Assembly (NCBI RefSeq): GCF_958298935.1
Contig: NC_084943.1
Location: 18,779,001 to 18,843,000 of the forward strand
Reading direction: 5' to 3'
Origin: Phragmites australis
Lineage: Eukaryota > Streptophyta > Magnoliopsida > Poales > Poaceae
DNA: 64,000 bases
In this document: piece by piece, positions 54,330-64,000 of the stretch
Layout of the letters: the number at the start of each line of letters is the position of its first letter
Numbering within the stretch: the stretch's first letter is position 1
The notes under the pieces: model-generated
Database searches by the model: none
What the model saw: the letters and a program-made list of their open reading frames with translations, nothing else
What the model was told of the DNA's origin: nothing
Position numbers and translations under genes: made by a program

Positions 54330-56900
54330 GAGTGGAAGACAGGAAGATGCTCTGTGTTTTTAAAAAGAAAAAAGGAAAGGGAAACAAGGGAACAGAGACG
54401 TGGAAACGCATCCTGGATTTGATTTGTTCCTGGTCGGGGTGTGTGCCAGGCACACGACCTTCGCCAAAATGATTCACCACGATGCATGCATGCCTGGTGC
54501 TAAGCAACAACCTGCAGAATTTCTCGGTCAATCCCAAGAGGTAACACACTCTCTTTCTCTCTCTCTACATATGTTGTCACCTTTGATGCTGGAAATGTCT
54601 ACACGCATACTAACATAAGAGTCCAAGATCCTTGAGCACAATCTGACAGAGGTTGTGACCTTTATGTAAGCGAGATAAAAAGGTCGATGCTGTGCTTTGC
54701 AAAAAATAATCTTGTTCCTGTAGTGTCTGATTTAGGGTTTGTTTGTTTTTTTATTTTAATTGTAGATTCTAACTTCTAAAAGCAAATCTAAAATAAATAA
54801 GACGATTCTACAAACCACAATTTACAATATGGAATCAGATTATACCACAATCCACAATCAGAAAAAAGATACTTCTAGCAAATTATGACACATATTTACT
54901 CGTCATGACATTATAAAATAGCAGTTCGCTTTTTTCTCCCCACGACCGCCACATCCCCCTCGCCTCAGCAGATCTAGCGCGCGAAGCAGAAGTCTGTTGA
55001 GGGTTCCTCGGCTAGCAGGATTGGTCGGGGCGTGGCCAGCGATGAGCGCCCGGATGCGACGGTGCTCAGCTCCTATGGAGAGCCACGCCGACGACGGGCC
55101 GAGGACCAACGAGCACACGCGGAAATTCGTAAGAGGGCTGGTGATGCTCACCGGCTTCGGTTGGGGCGAAGGGGCTGTAGACATAGATGCGTGATGGTGA
55201 GGTAGCGTAGGTTGTCGTCGGAGCCGCAGGAGAAGATGGTGGAGCAGCTTGATTCGTCGAGAAGTGGGCGAAATCGCTTGTGAATAGGTTGGAGAGGACC
55301 TTGGCGACCCTCCTTCGTGCTTCTCAGGGCTTGGCTGGGGTCAATTCAAGCTTGGCGGTGTGGATTTGACGGTGGCGCTCTGCTCTCCTCTGTGCTTCGG
55401 TGTGGGTGGCTGAGAGAGAAGGGAGACGAGGAACTGAGGGTAGGAGGTGGGAGAGAAAGAAGATTATAATAATCTGATGTTGTTTGTTTTAGATTGCATA
55501 ATTCAGATTCTAAATTATAAAAATCAAAATTTGAATGGTTAGAATCATAATAAAAAACAAACAAACCCTTATTTATACTTAAAAGGGAGAAGGATGAACA
55601 GAAGAAGTAAAGCACAAAACAGAAAACATAGCAGAGTGTAAACAGAGGTTCGTTAACAGCTCCTGAATCACCGAACTAATTTCCCGACTCCGGGTGAAGT
55701 TTACAGTCTACCGTAGTACCGTTGACACTCGATTCCGGCCTGGACAACGTAGGCCCGGTCATAAGCGCTCGTACGCGTGTGCCATCGATCATCCATGCAT
55801 GGTCAACCGATAGATAGGAAGGACAAGGACGGAGAGAGATGCCGGCCGGAGGCGATGACGAAGACAGGGATGCAGCACGCTAAACTCTTTTTCTAATTAT
55901 TAACGGGAAAGAGAAGGAAAAGAGAAACAAGGGGAGCTGCAGAGGTAGGGAAATGCCCACAGGATTTTGATTTGTCTTGTTCCTAGTCAGGGGACTGTGG
56001 CATGCACAGGACCTCGCACAAATGATTGAGCATGGTGGCTACCTACCCGGTGCTTAATAACAACCTGCAGACGGTCAACTGTGTCATGCATGATTTCTTC
56101 GAACAGCCTTACTGTTTCATGCATATAAACCTTACTGGGAAACAAGATATGAGTCATTGAGTCATGCTTGAATTCAAAGCGAGAGGAACATGCTCGCCTT
56201 GTTGCTCGCTAACCTTGAAGATAGGTTTATCATAGCAAAGAAACCAAACATGTCTGTTAGCTAGTGACACTGAATTATACATGGTTTCTCTCTGGCAACT
56301 TTGACGTTGGAAATGGCAAACATGCCTGCTGCTACCGATGGGCTCCTCCCTGTTTCCAACAGAGGGTAACCAAAGAAGGAGAGAGGAGCAAGTTGGGCGC
56401 GCGGGCATCACTTAATTGTGTGTGTGTGTGGAGGGGATGGGTGCAACAGGTCTGACGCTGTGCTATTCAAGCACGGCGCTAAATAATCTGATGTTATACT
56501 ACCTAATAATGACGCTAAATAAAATAGCGTCATGCTCTATAGCACCAGCTCATGCTATACGTTGGATCCGACGTATCAATACAACCGCGCCAACTCCAAA
56601 GTAAAAGATGTCGTAAAAAAGATCTATTCCTAGAAATAGCTACGCTAGGGGTCTATTTCTGAAAAAAGTTTTAACAAAAGACCAAATTGCAAAAATTTCA
56701 CCTAACCTCGTTCGACGTAGCTAAGTAAGCGTGGAAAAAGAAACCAAACATACTTGCATGACGCCTGTTTCATGCACGTTTTCTCGCCAAAATTTTGCAC
56801 CTTTGATGTTGGAAATGTTGGCACTCATACTAACACAAAGAATCCATGATCCATATTAACACTCAGGAGACTGAGGGATGAACAGAGCATAGCAGAGCAG
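54330..56900. repeat. Dispersed direct copies of an intergenic block
   Basis: 54365-54530 resembles 55900-56090 (shared 'gggaaac/gagaaac aagggg', 'gatttg(t)cttgttcct(a/g)gtc', 'caacaacctgcag'). 54560-54625 resembles 56765-56850 ('cctttgatg(c/t)tggaaatgt', 'catactaaca') and partly 56280-56330. Three degenerate copies are thus spread over 2.5 kb. No gene is recognised in them. Confidence 0.5.
54735..55568. mobile_element. PIF/Harbinger-type element, 834 bp, with GC-rich interior
   Basis: Terminal inverted repeats gggtttgtttgttttttta and the complement of taaaaaacaaacaaaccc are flanked by TTA on both sides (54732-54734, 55569-55571). Subterminal parts are AT-rich and MITE-like, but 54930-55440 is GC-rich with a 93-codon minus-strand open frame (55184-54903) of no recognised family. 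Captured gene sequence is possible. Confidence 0.6.
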
Positions 56901-57999
56901 AGGCTCCCTGCATGCTGGGCTCGGCACGCGTCGTGCAGGCGAAACAAGGAGCAGAACAAACCGTGGCACTGGCACTCAAAAACAGGAGACGCAGCTGCCG
57001 GTTTCCACACCACCATCCTCTCCTGCTGTTTCTTTAAGCCGGCCACTTTTGTGTTCCAGCCCACCAGGCTCCGCCAAATTCTAGGATTGTTGCCTTTACG
57101 TTACGTGCCTAGAGTACTGTATTTGTCTCCTATGAAATCGTTCCTAGGAAATTTTAGGATTGTTTCTAGGAAATCGTTTCGACGGGTTCTAGAAAGAGCC
57201 CAGAGTATCACAGAGAAGAAGAAAAAAACACTTTTCTAAATCTAACGTAGTTTGGGTAGTTTGGGTAAAGATTCTAGGCGTCGAACCGGAGATGAGAGAA
57301 AGATCACGCAGAATCAGTTTCACAAATATACACACCCACGGTGGCGAATCTAAAGGCACCAAGTAGGAGGTCTTCGTGTTCTTCCTCCTCATTCTTTTCT
57401 TCTTCTTTCTATTACATACCAAATATTGAGAGGGGCTTTCGGGGCTCTCGTGTGCGCCCTCACGGTGAATCTACCCTTGCACACGCATACACAAAAGTAT
57501 TGCTATACTAGGAGAGAGATCCTCTAATGTAACTGTACGTGTGACGTCGCCGCTAACGTATGGAGTTACACTGAGAATTAGTAACAATATCACCCCGTGT
57601 AGTTAGTTGGAGTAACCGCGTCTGGATACAACACGGTTCAAAGTTCAAACCATTTGGACATTGGAGGAAGAAGAGTATCTCATGTGCCAAAAGGACCTAA
57701 TCTACGTACTACAGACCACCCCAACACTGAAACAGGCAGCAGCACCTTCACTGGTTTTGAAGCCCTCCATGGCCAGCTGCCGGATTGCAGCTCAAACCTT
57801 AGGGGCGCCCCCAGTATTGCCGCCTCCATCCTCTGCCTTGACTCGAGCTCGCTTCTCACCCAACCCAGCATGAACTAGCAGACAATGACACCTAGAGAAA
57901 TCTATTCTTTTCTAAACGGTTAAAGAAATTCTGCTGGTTATTAGTTTAATCTCACCAACCAAGAGCTGGTGATTGCCTACTAACCACTTCGAGTCCCCT
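56901..57999. other. Intergenic region upstream of RBOH
   Basis: No gene is confidently recognised. An open frame at 57661-57873 (MEEEEYLMCQKDLIY to SPNPA) has coding-like composition but no known domain or start context and is not called. Confidence 0.35.
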
Positions 58000-58000
58000 G

Positions 58001-58010
58001 CCGATATATA
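58001..58010 (+). promoter_or_regulatory. Probable TATA box of RBOH
   Basis: An atatatata run about 330 bp upstream of the ATG. It fits a leader with one 5' UTR intron (donor gaag|gtgaga at 58125, acceptor ttgcag near 58313), which I infer from consensus only. Confidence 0.4.
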
Positions 58011-58339
58011 TATCCTGCGCGTTACTCAGAAACTCGCGGCATTCCATTCCTCCTTCCGTCGTGTTCGTGGAGCTCAGAGCATTCGATTTCTTGGCAGCTT
58101 TGGTGGGAGGAGAGGGAGGTGAAGGTGAGAGCGCTGCATGCACCGCTCGCATTCTGCTTTCTGTCTCACTTGTCTGCATGTAGAATTATTTGAGCTTGTT
58201 TTGACGAACGTACTGCTCCGTGCGTGGTGGGAATTGAAGTAGCCGCTATGGAGCTTCTTGATCTTGAGTTCTTGACCTGTGCTGGTGTTTCTCGCCGTGG
58301 CGGTGCGTTGCAGGTTTGCAGCAGATCCAGGTAGTAGGC

Positions 58340-61300
58340 ATGTCGTCGGGCCAGGCCGAGAACGGCGGCGGAGCCGGGCCACCGGCGCTCAGGAGTGGGA
58401 GCCGGCGGAGCACGCGGTTCAAGGACGAGAACGAGTACGTCGAGGTCACGCTCGACGTCGGGGACGACGACGCCGTCGCCGTCCGGAGCGTCAAGAACGT
58501 CGCCGGCGGCGGGGACTTGCAGGAGGTGGCGCTCCTGGAGCGCCCGCCGCCCGGCTCCGGGGGCCTGTCGTCGAAGCTGAAGGCCGCGCGGGCCGAGCTG
58601 CGGCGCGTCACGTCGGCGAAGCGCGCCGTGCCCCTGTCCGCGCTGCTCCGCGGCGACCGGCGCCGGCTGGACAGGAGCACGACCGGCGCCGCGCGCGCGC
58701 TCAGGGGCCTCCAGTTCCTGAACCAAGCCGCCGTGACGCAGGGCTGGCCCGTGGTGGAGAAGCGGTTCCACCGGCTCGCCGTCGACGGCTTCCTCATCCG
58801 GTCACGCTTCGGCCAGTGCATCGGTGAGCCCTGCATTTCACTCAAACTCTGAAACCATTTGGTCCAAAAACTATCTGAATTTCTGAAGAGTTACTACTGT
58901 ACTTGCTCTGAAATTTACTGCACTATTGTTCTGAAATTCGTCTCTGCACCCAATGCTGCAGGAATGGTTGGATCGGAGGAGTTTGCGGCGCAGACGTTCG
59001 ACGCGCTTGCGCGGCGAAGAGGGATCACAGCTCAGGTGCTGACCAAGGATCAGTTCCGCGAGTTCTGGGAGCAGCTCTCCGATCCAGGCTTTGACGCCAA
59101 GCTTCAAACCTTCTTTGACATGTATGTGTTCTACTAAATTCCAAGTCCCAATTTGGTACGAAGTGCATTCAAATTAAACCGTCCAGAATCGAAGTTTGGT
59201 TGGCGGTATCGATCCGGACTCGGATTTTTTTCTTAAATTTTACATTGAGCCTTGCAATGTAATCTCTAAATTTTAGTATGGGACAGACTTGGATACGTTT
59301 TCTCGGCAAGTTGAAATCTGTTGATGTCTGACTTTGCTTGGTACTCTGAACTTGTTGCAGGGTTGACAAAAACGCAGATGGTCAGATCACCGAAGAGGAG
59401 CTCAAAGAGGTACGTATTGATTAATGGAATAAAGCATTTGACCACATGGTTTGGCTTGATTTTAGTCCCTTCTTTCTTCTGCCAAGAAGAACCTGAACTC
59501 TGAATGTTTCTGAATTTCCTGCACTGCCAGGTCCTCACTCTGACAGCCTCGGCGAACAAGCTGTCCAAGATCCTGGAGCGCGTCGACGAGTACACCGCAT
59601 TGATCATGGAGGAGCTCGATCCCGACAACCTCGGCTACATCGAGGTTCATACTCTTGCCCCCTCAATTCCACATCAACCCGGCACGACGATGTCGGCAAT
59701 TGTTCATTGCACTAGCATTGTTCATCTCACATTGGCCTCCCAAACAGATAGCAAACCTGGAGTCACTGCTGCTGCAGCCACCGTCGCAGGCGCCGAGCAG
59801 GCCGGTGACCCACAGCTCCAACATCAGCCAGCTGATCAGCCAGAAGCTGGCGCCGACGCCGGAATGGAACCCGCTCCGCAGCTGCGCCAGGGGCCTGTGG
59901 TACTTCATGGAGGACAACTGGAAGCGCATCTGGGTCATGGCGCTGTGGCTGGCCATCAACGCCGGCCTCTTCACCTGGAAGTTCCTCGCCTACCGGCGCA
60001 ACCCAACGTTCGACGTCATGGGGTACTGCGTCTGCGTCGCCAAGGGCGGCGCCGAGACCACCAAGTTCAACATGGCCGTGATCCTCCTCCCGGTGTGCCG
60101 GAACACCATCACCTGGCTCCGGTCCAAGACCAAGCTCGGCGCCGCCATACCGTTCAACGACAACATCAACTTTCACAAGGTACGCTCTTGCTTCTCATCA
60201 CCTTTCGCTTCACACATTCACACATTCTCTCCGGTGATCATCGGCGGTTGATCGAGTAGGTTGTCGCGGCGGGTGTGGCGGTCGGCGTCCTGCTGCACGC
60301 GGTGACGCACCTGACGTGCGACTTCCCGTGGCTGCTGCACGCCAGCAACGAGGCGTACGAGCCGATGAAGCAGTACTTCGGGCAGCGCAGGGTGCCCAAC
60401 TACTGGTGGTTCGTCAAGGGCGTCGAGGGGATCACCGGCGTCATCATGGTGGTGCTCATGGTCATCGCCTACACGCTGGCGCACCCGTGGTTCCGGCGCG
60501 GCAAGCTCAGCGAGGGCAACCCGCTGCGGCGGCTCAGCGGGTTCAACATGTTCTGGTACTCGCACCACCTGTTCGTCGTCGTGTACATCGCCTTCGTCGT
60601 CCACGGCGTGTGCCTCTACATCAACCGGACGTGGTACAAGCAGACGGTGAGGCCAAAACTTATCCGATCGAGTATCCTAGTCCGGTCCGACGACGCGCAA
60701 TCGGATTTTTTTTTTCTTCTGATCACATGAATGTTCCTTGGCAAATTTCAGACATGGATGTACCTTGCCATCCCCCTCCTGCTGTACGCCGGCGAGCGCC
60801 TTCTCCGAGCTCTGAGGTCCCATGGCCTCACCACCGTGAGGATTGAGAAGGTACACATCTCATCGATCACAGCTTCTTCGCCGTGCAATTTCGGTACGTC
60901 GGTATACTGAATTCTACATTTCTTGGATGAAATCTGAAATCGTGCAGGTTGCGGTGTACCCCGGGAACGTCATCGCCATCCACATGAGCAAGCCGCACGG
61001 GTTCAAGTACAAGAGCGGGCAGTACATCTACGTCAACTGCGGCGAGGTCTCGCCGTTCGAGTGGTAAGCCGGCTTCCGTTTGCGCCGCCATCATTGCCGG
61101 CCGGTGTCGGTATCGGCGATCGCCATGGCTCATAAAATCGTTGTTGAATTTGTGGCAGGCACCCTTTCACCATTACCTCGGCGCCCGGCGACGACTACCT
61201 GAGCATGCACATCCGGTGCCGCGGCGATTGGACGACCAGCTTCAGAGCCCTGTTTTCGCAGGTGTGCCGCCCCCCGGCCGTGGGGCAGAGCGGCCTCCTG

Positions 61301-61951
61301 AGGGCCGACTTCACGTCGCCCATGGCGCCGCCGCAGAGCGCCAGCAAGCTCCCGAAGCTGCTGATCGACGGGCCCTACGGCGCGCCGGCGCAGGACTACC
61401 GCAAGTACGACGTGCTCCTCCTCATCGGCCTCGGCATCGGCGCCACCCCGCTCATCAGCATCGTCAAGGACGTCCTCAACAACATCTCTGACGAGCCGTC
61501 GTCGTCGCCGACGAGGGGGGACGGCGCGTTCATGACGCGGCGCGTGTACTTCTACTGGTGCACGCGCGAGGAAGGGTCCTTCGAGTGGTTCCGCGGCGTG
61601 ATGAACGAGGTGGCGGAGCGGGACGAGGGCGGCGAGCTGGTGGAGCTGCACAACCACTGCACGAGCGTGTACGAGGAAGGGGACGCGCGGTCGGCGCTGC
61701 TGGTGATGCTGCAGGCGCTGCACCACGCCAAGAGCGGCGTCGACGTCGTCTCCGGCACGCGCGTGCGCACCCACTTCGCGCGCCCCAACTGGCGGGACGT
61801 GTTCAAGCGCGTGGCGTGCAACCACCAGGGCCAGCGCGTCGGCGTGTTCTACTGCGGCGACCAGAAGTTGACGCCGGAGCTCCGGCGGCTGTCGCAGGAC
61901 TTCTCGCGCAAGACCACCACCAAGTTCGTCTTCCACAAGGAGAACTTCTGA
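58340..61951 (+). CDS. RBOH: Respiratory burst oxidase homolog (plant NADPH oxidase)
   Basis: Nine coding exons: 58340-58823, 58962-59121, 59361-59409, 59531-59644, 59748-60179, 60260-60646, 60752-60850, 60948-61063, 61159-61951. They total 2634 bp, 877 aa, all phases matching. The N-terminal cytosolic part has a canonical EF-hand ([12 protein letters not shown], ~216-227) and a degenerate first one. Membrane segments start near residue 330. Haem-ligand histidines lie in LLHAVTHL and in [32 protein letters not shown] (~614) binds [21 protein letters not shown] and YCGDQK bind NADPH; the C-terminus is KENF. The enzyme moves electrons from cytosolic NADPH across the plasma membrane to O2, making superoxide for signalling, gated by Ca2+ and phosphorylation. 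Exon 1 is extremely GC-rich, as usual in grasses. No defect seen; I do not assign the paralogue letter. Confidence 0.97.
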
Positions 61952-62688
61952 TGAGGTCACGCCCTGCGATTTCGGCGTGTTTCCATGGCGACGATGAGCT
62001 CGACACGAAAAATGTAGCACAAACACAAACATGATGTGTAAGTTGGATTACTAGTGTGTTTTAGGGTAGGACAAAGGTTAATCTACATATAGATATGTAG
62101 TAATTAAAAACATTTTTTTTTCATTTCTAAATGGATAGGTATATAGTACTGCTCATTTGTGACCTTTTAGGTTGTTTATTTATGCTGCTCACCCAGTACA
62201 AAATAGAAAACATATTTCATTGGCCTCGCGGAACTGTTCTCTTTTACTTTTTTTGAACCATATCTTTTTTTTTTTTTTTACCTTTTCTCCTGAACATCTT
62301 TTCGTGCATTCAATCTTTAGAGTTTTCTAGAATACCTCGGCTGACATGTTGTTTGTAGTTTCGCTACTATACTAGTACTATAAAAGATTAGAGTTGCTAA
62401 CGGTGACCGCCGATTCTCCCTCCTCTCCCATTTTCCTACGCACATCTACTCCATTTTTGGGAGGATTTTTCGCTCGCATCCGTGCTTCTTCGTCCCAAAG
62501 CGACAATTTTCCGACACGCGCAATAACCGTATGCCACCATGTTTGACAGAGTTTTGAGAAGCTAAATTATCTCATGTGAAATTCTTGTCTCTGGAGCAAC
62601 TCGGCGATTTTTTTCGAATTCCTGCAGAAATTCGCCGAAAGTTCCTGGAAAATCTTGCATTCCAAACAGTGAACACCGTATTGTCGTG
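61952..62688. other. 3' flank of RBOH
   Basis: Probable 3' UTR, then AT-rich intergenic sequence with a T run near 62265. No gene seen. Confidence 0.4.
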
Positions 62689-62971
62689 GATCTCAGGTCT
62701 ATTTGGTTGAGTTGAGATTTTCTTCAAAAGCTAATGTTGAAAAGCTGTTTATAAAAAAATTGTTTTTGAACTAACTTTTGATGTGGATAAAATATATACT
62801 ATATATAATATCGTCAGAAACTACAAAACTTTTTCAGATCAGTTTTTACCTTCCAGTAATAATGATAGTTTTGTTAATTTTATTTTTTAAGTTACTTTTA
62901 TAAATAGATTATTTAGTTTAACTTTTTATTTCTGAGTAGAAAAAAAAGCTGAATCAAACAGGTCTGAGATC
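62689..62971. mobile_element. MITE, about 280 bp
   Basis: Imperfect terminal inverted repeats: gatctcaggtctatttggtt at 62689 and the complement of the 3' end (gatctcagacctgtttgatt). The interior is AT-rich and non-coding, with an 'aaaagct' motif shared with other MITEs in the window. Confidence 0.5.
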
Positions 62972-63303
62972 GGATGGCCCAGATCATCGCTCCGGTCATT
63001 GCTCCTTTAGTCTTGGAGGCAAATTTTATAAGACCTTATCTTACGAAAAATATTCTATCATGTGATGATATGTGTCTACCATTTTTCTTCTTTTCAGCTT
63101 AATTATTAAATTATAAGATAAATAATATAAGTAAAATCTTACAAAATCTTATAAAATCTTCCACCGATCACCGGTCCTCATCACGTCCCCTTCAATTTCA
63201 AATCTCTCGTCCTCTCTCGCTCTCGCGCACACCACGCCCCGCTCCTCCTCTCAGCTCCCCGCGAAACCCTAACCCTAGCGCCCGCGTCCTCCGCCCCCTC
63301 CCG
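62972..63303. other. Promoter and 5' UTR of the last gene
   Basis: AT-rich up to about 63160, then a pyrimidine-rich leader containing 'gaaaccctaaccctagcg', typical of plant housekeeping gene leaders. Confidence 0.45.
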
Positions 63304-64000
63304 ATGTCGGACTCCGACGCGTCCCCGCCGCTCCCTCCGGCCGCGGCGGCCGAGAACTCCCCGTCCCCGGCGGTGAGCGCGAGCACCATCCGCGAGCGCG
63401 GCGTCTCGTTTCCCCTGATCCAGCGAGCGGTTTCTGATTCATTTTCTTTTTGGTGGGGATTTTGGTTTGTGTTTTGATTTTGCAGAGGAAGGAGGAGTTG
63501 CTGCCCGTGGGGGAGAAGATCTCGGTGAGGATCCATCGGTCCTGCCCTAGGGTTTATTGTTTCCCCCTCTCTCTCTTTTTTTTCCCCTTGGGATCTCGTG
63601 GTATGTGTGTGTGCTCGCTATGTACGGCCAAGCTTGACATGTGCACTATGATTGATAAAGCATTCGTTAGGGTTTATTGGAACTTGGAAGCTCGTTGTGT
63701 GCCGTTGCGGTGTAAATACTTTGCGATGTTTCATTTTGTTTGGTGTGACACTGATGACTTGATGAGCACTAACCATCGGAAAACCACTAAATGCCTGTGT
63801 GACGCGGTGCTAAGTAGCCATTAATGTTTCAAGAATCAGTCAGGCAGCTATGCACTTGTTGTCGTGATAGTAACTGTGATTGCTGTAAATGCTTGGGATG
63901 TTAGTGACAGGGGAAATGGAATGTTATGTGGTCTTTTTTGTTTTAAAGAAAAAATTCGTCTGTAGTTGAACTGTGGTCAGCTGGTAAGTTAGTTATGTGT
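63304..64000 (+). CDS. Start of an unidentified gene, cut off by the window end
   Basis: Exon 1 is 63304-63372 (23 codons, MSDSDASPPLPP, Pro/Ala/Ser-rich). A GT-AG intron follows (63373-63485), then exon 2 at 63486-63524 (RKEELLPVGEKIS), both in phase 0, then another donor (gtgagg). The sequence after 63525 is intron-like to the window end. I do not recognise the product. The acidic Ser/Pro start and the following charged stretch suggest a soluble protein, but that is inference. Confidence 0.7.

Noticed and set aside
57654..57878. Two overlapping short plus-strand open frames upstream of RBOH
   Set aside because: No domain, no splice or promoter context, and the two frames overlap each other; not enough to call a gene.
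58166..58845. Long minus-strand open frames opposite RBOH exon 1
   Set aside because: High-GC shadow of the RBOH coding exon.

Overview
The window is nuclear DNA from a flowering plant, almost certainly a grass (Poaceae). Gene starts are very GC-rich, introns are AT-rich, and the transposon mix is typical of grasses: a Tat-lineage Ty3/gypsy element with a GGGGGCTAC/TGTCGG polypurine-LTR junction, a Helitron carrying an RPA gene, Tourist-like and hAT-like MITEs, and a tRNA-type SINE. I cannot name the species. All coordinates come from reading by eye. Exon borders follow splice consensus plus frame continuity; repeat borders are approximate unless stated.

Layout. (1) 1-3805 and 15794-19655 are two direct copies of one segment, each with the promoter and first exon of a small gene resembling the mitochondrial complex I assembly factor NDUFAF4 (UPF0240). 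Between them (3807-14994) lies a minus-strand Tat retrotransposon complex with three LTR copies, a decayed RT / RNase H / second RNase H / integrase frame, and a plus-strand antisense 'Transposase_28' ORF with its own TATA box and intron. (2) The NDUFAF4-like gene continues from 19087 to 35374. Its last intron (13.4 kb) holds an almost intact Helitron on the opposite strand, with Rep/helicase, RPA70-like protein and a long higher-order tandem repeat. (3) 36176-38700 is repeat debris. (4) 39050-44060 is a 15-exon kelch/coiled-coil gene (538 aa) related to kelch-type acyl-CoA-binding proteins but without the acyl-CoA-binding domain. (5) 44976-46995 (minus) is a cytosolic tryptophanyl-tRNA synthetase gene that lost the catalytic N-terminal core by an internal deletion. 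(6) 47325-50119 holds LTR-retrotransposon remains. (7) 50176-57650 is a repeat-rich interval with nested DNA transposons, a tRNA-Gly(CCC) gene and a GRAS gene fragment split by a MITE. (8) 58340-61951 is an intact NADPH oxidase gene (RBOH, 877 aa, nine coding exons). (9) A last gene begins at 63304 and leaves the window.

The genes do not form a pathway. The most interesting observation concerns the duplicated first exon of the NDUFAF4-like gene. The copy next to the rest of the gene (19087-19223) carries an 11-bp deletion relative to the other copy and no longer reads into exon 2. The upstream copy (3257-3371) keeps a frame that joins exon 2 and exon 3 exactly, giving 183 aa. Either the gene is dying, or it depends on an 18-kb splice across a retrotransposon.
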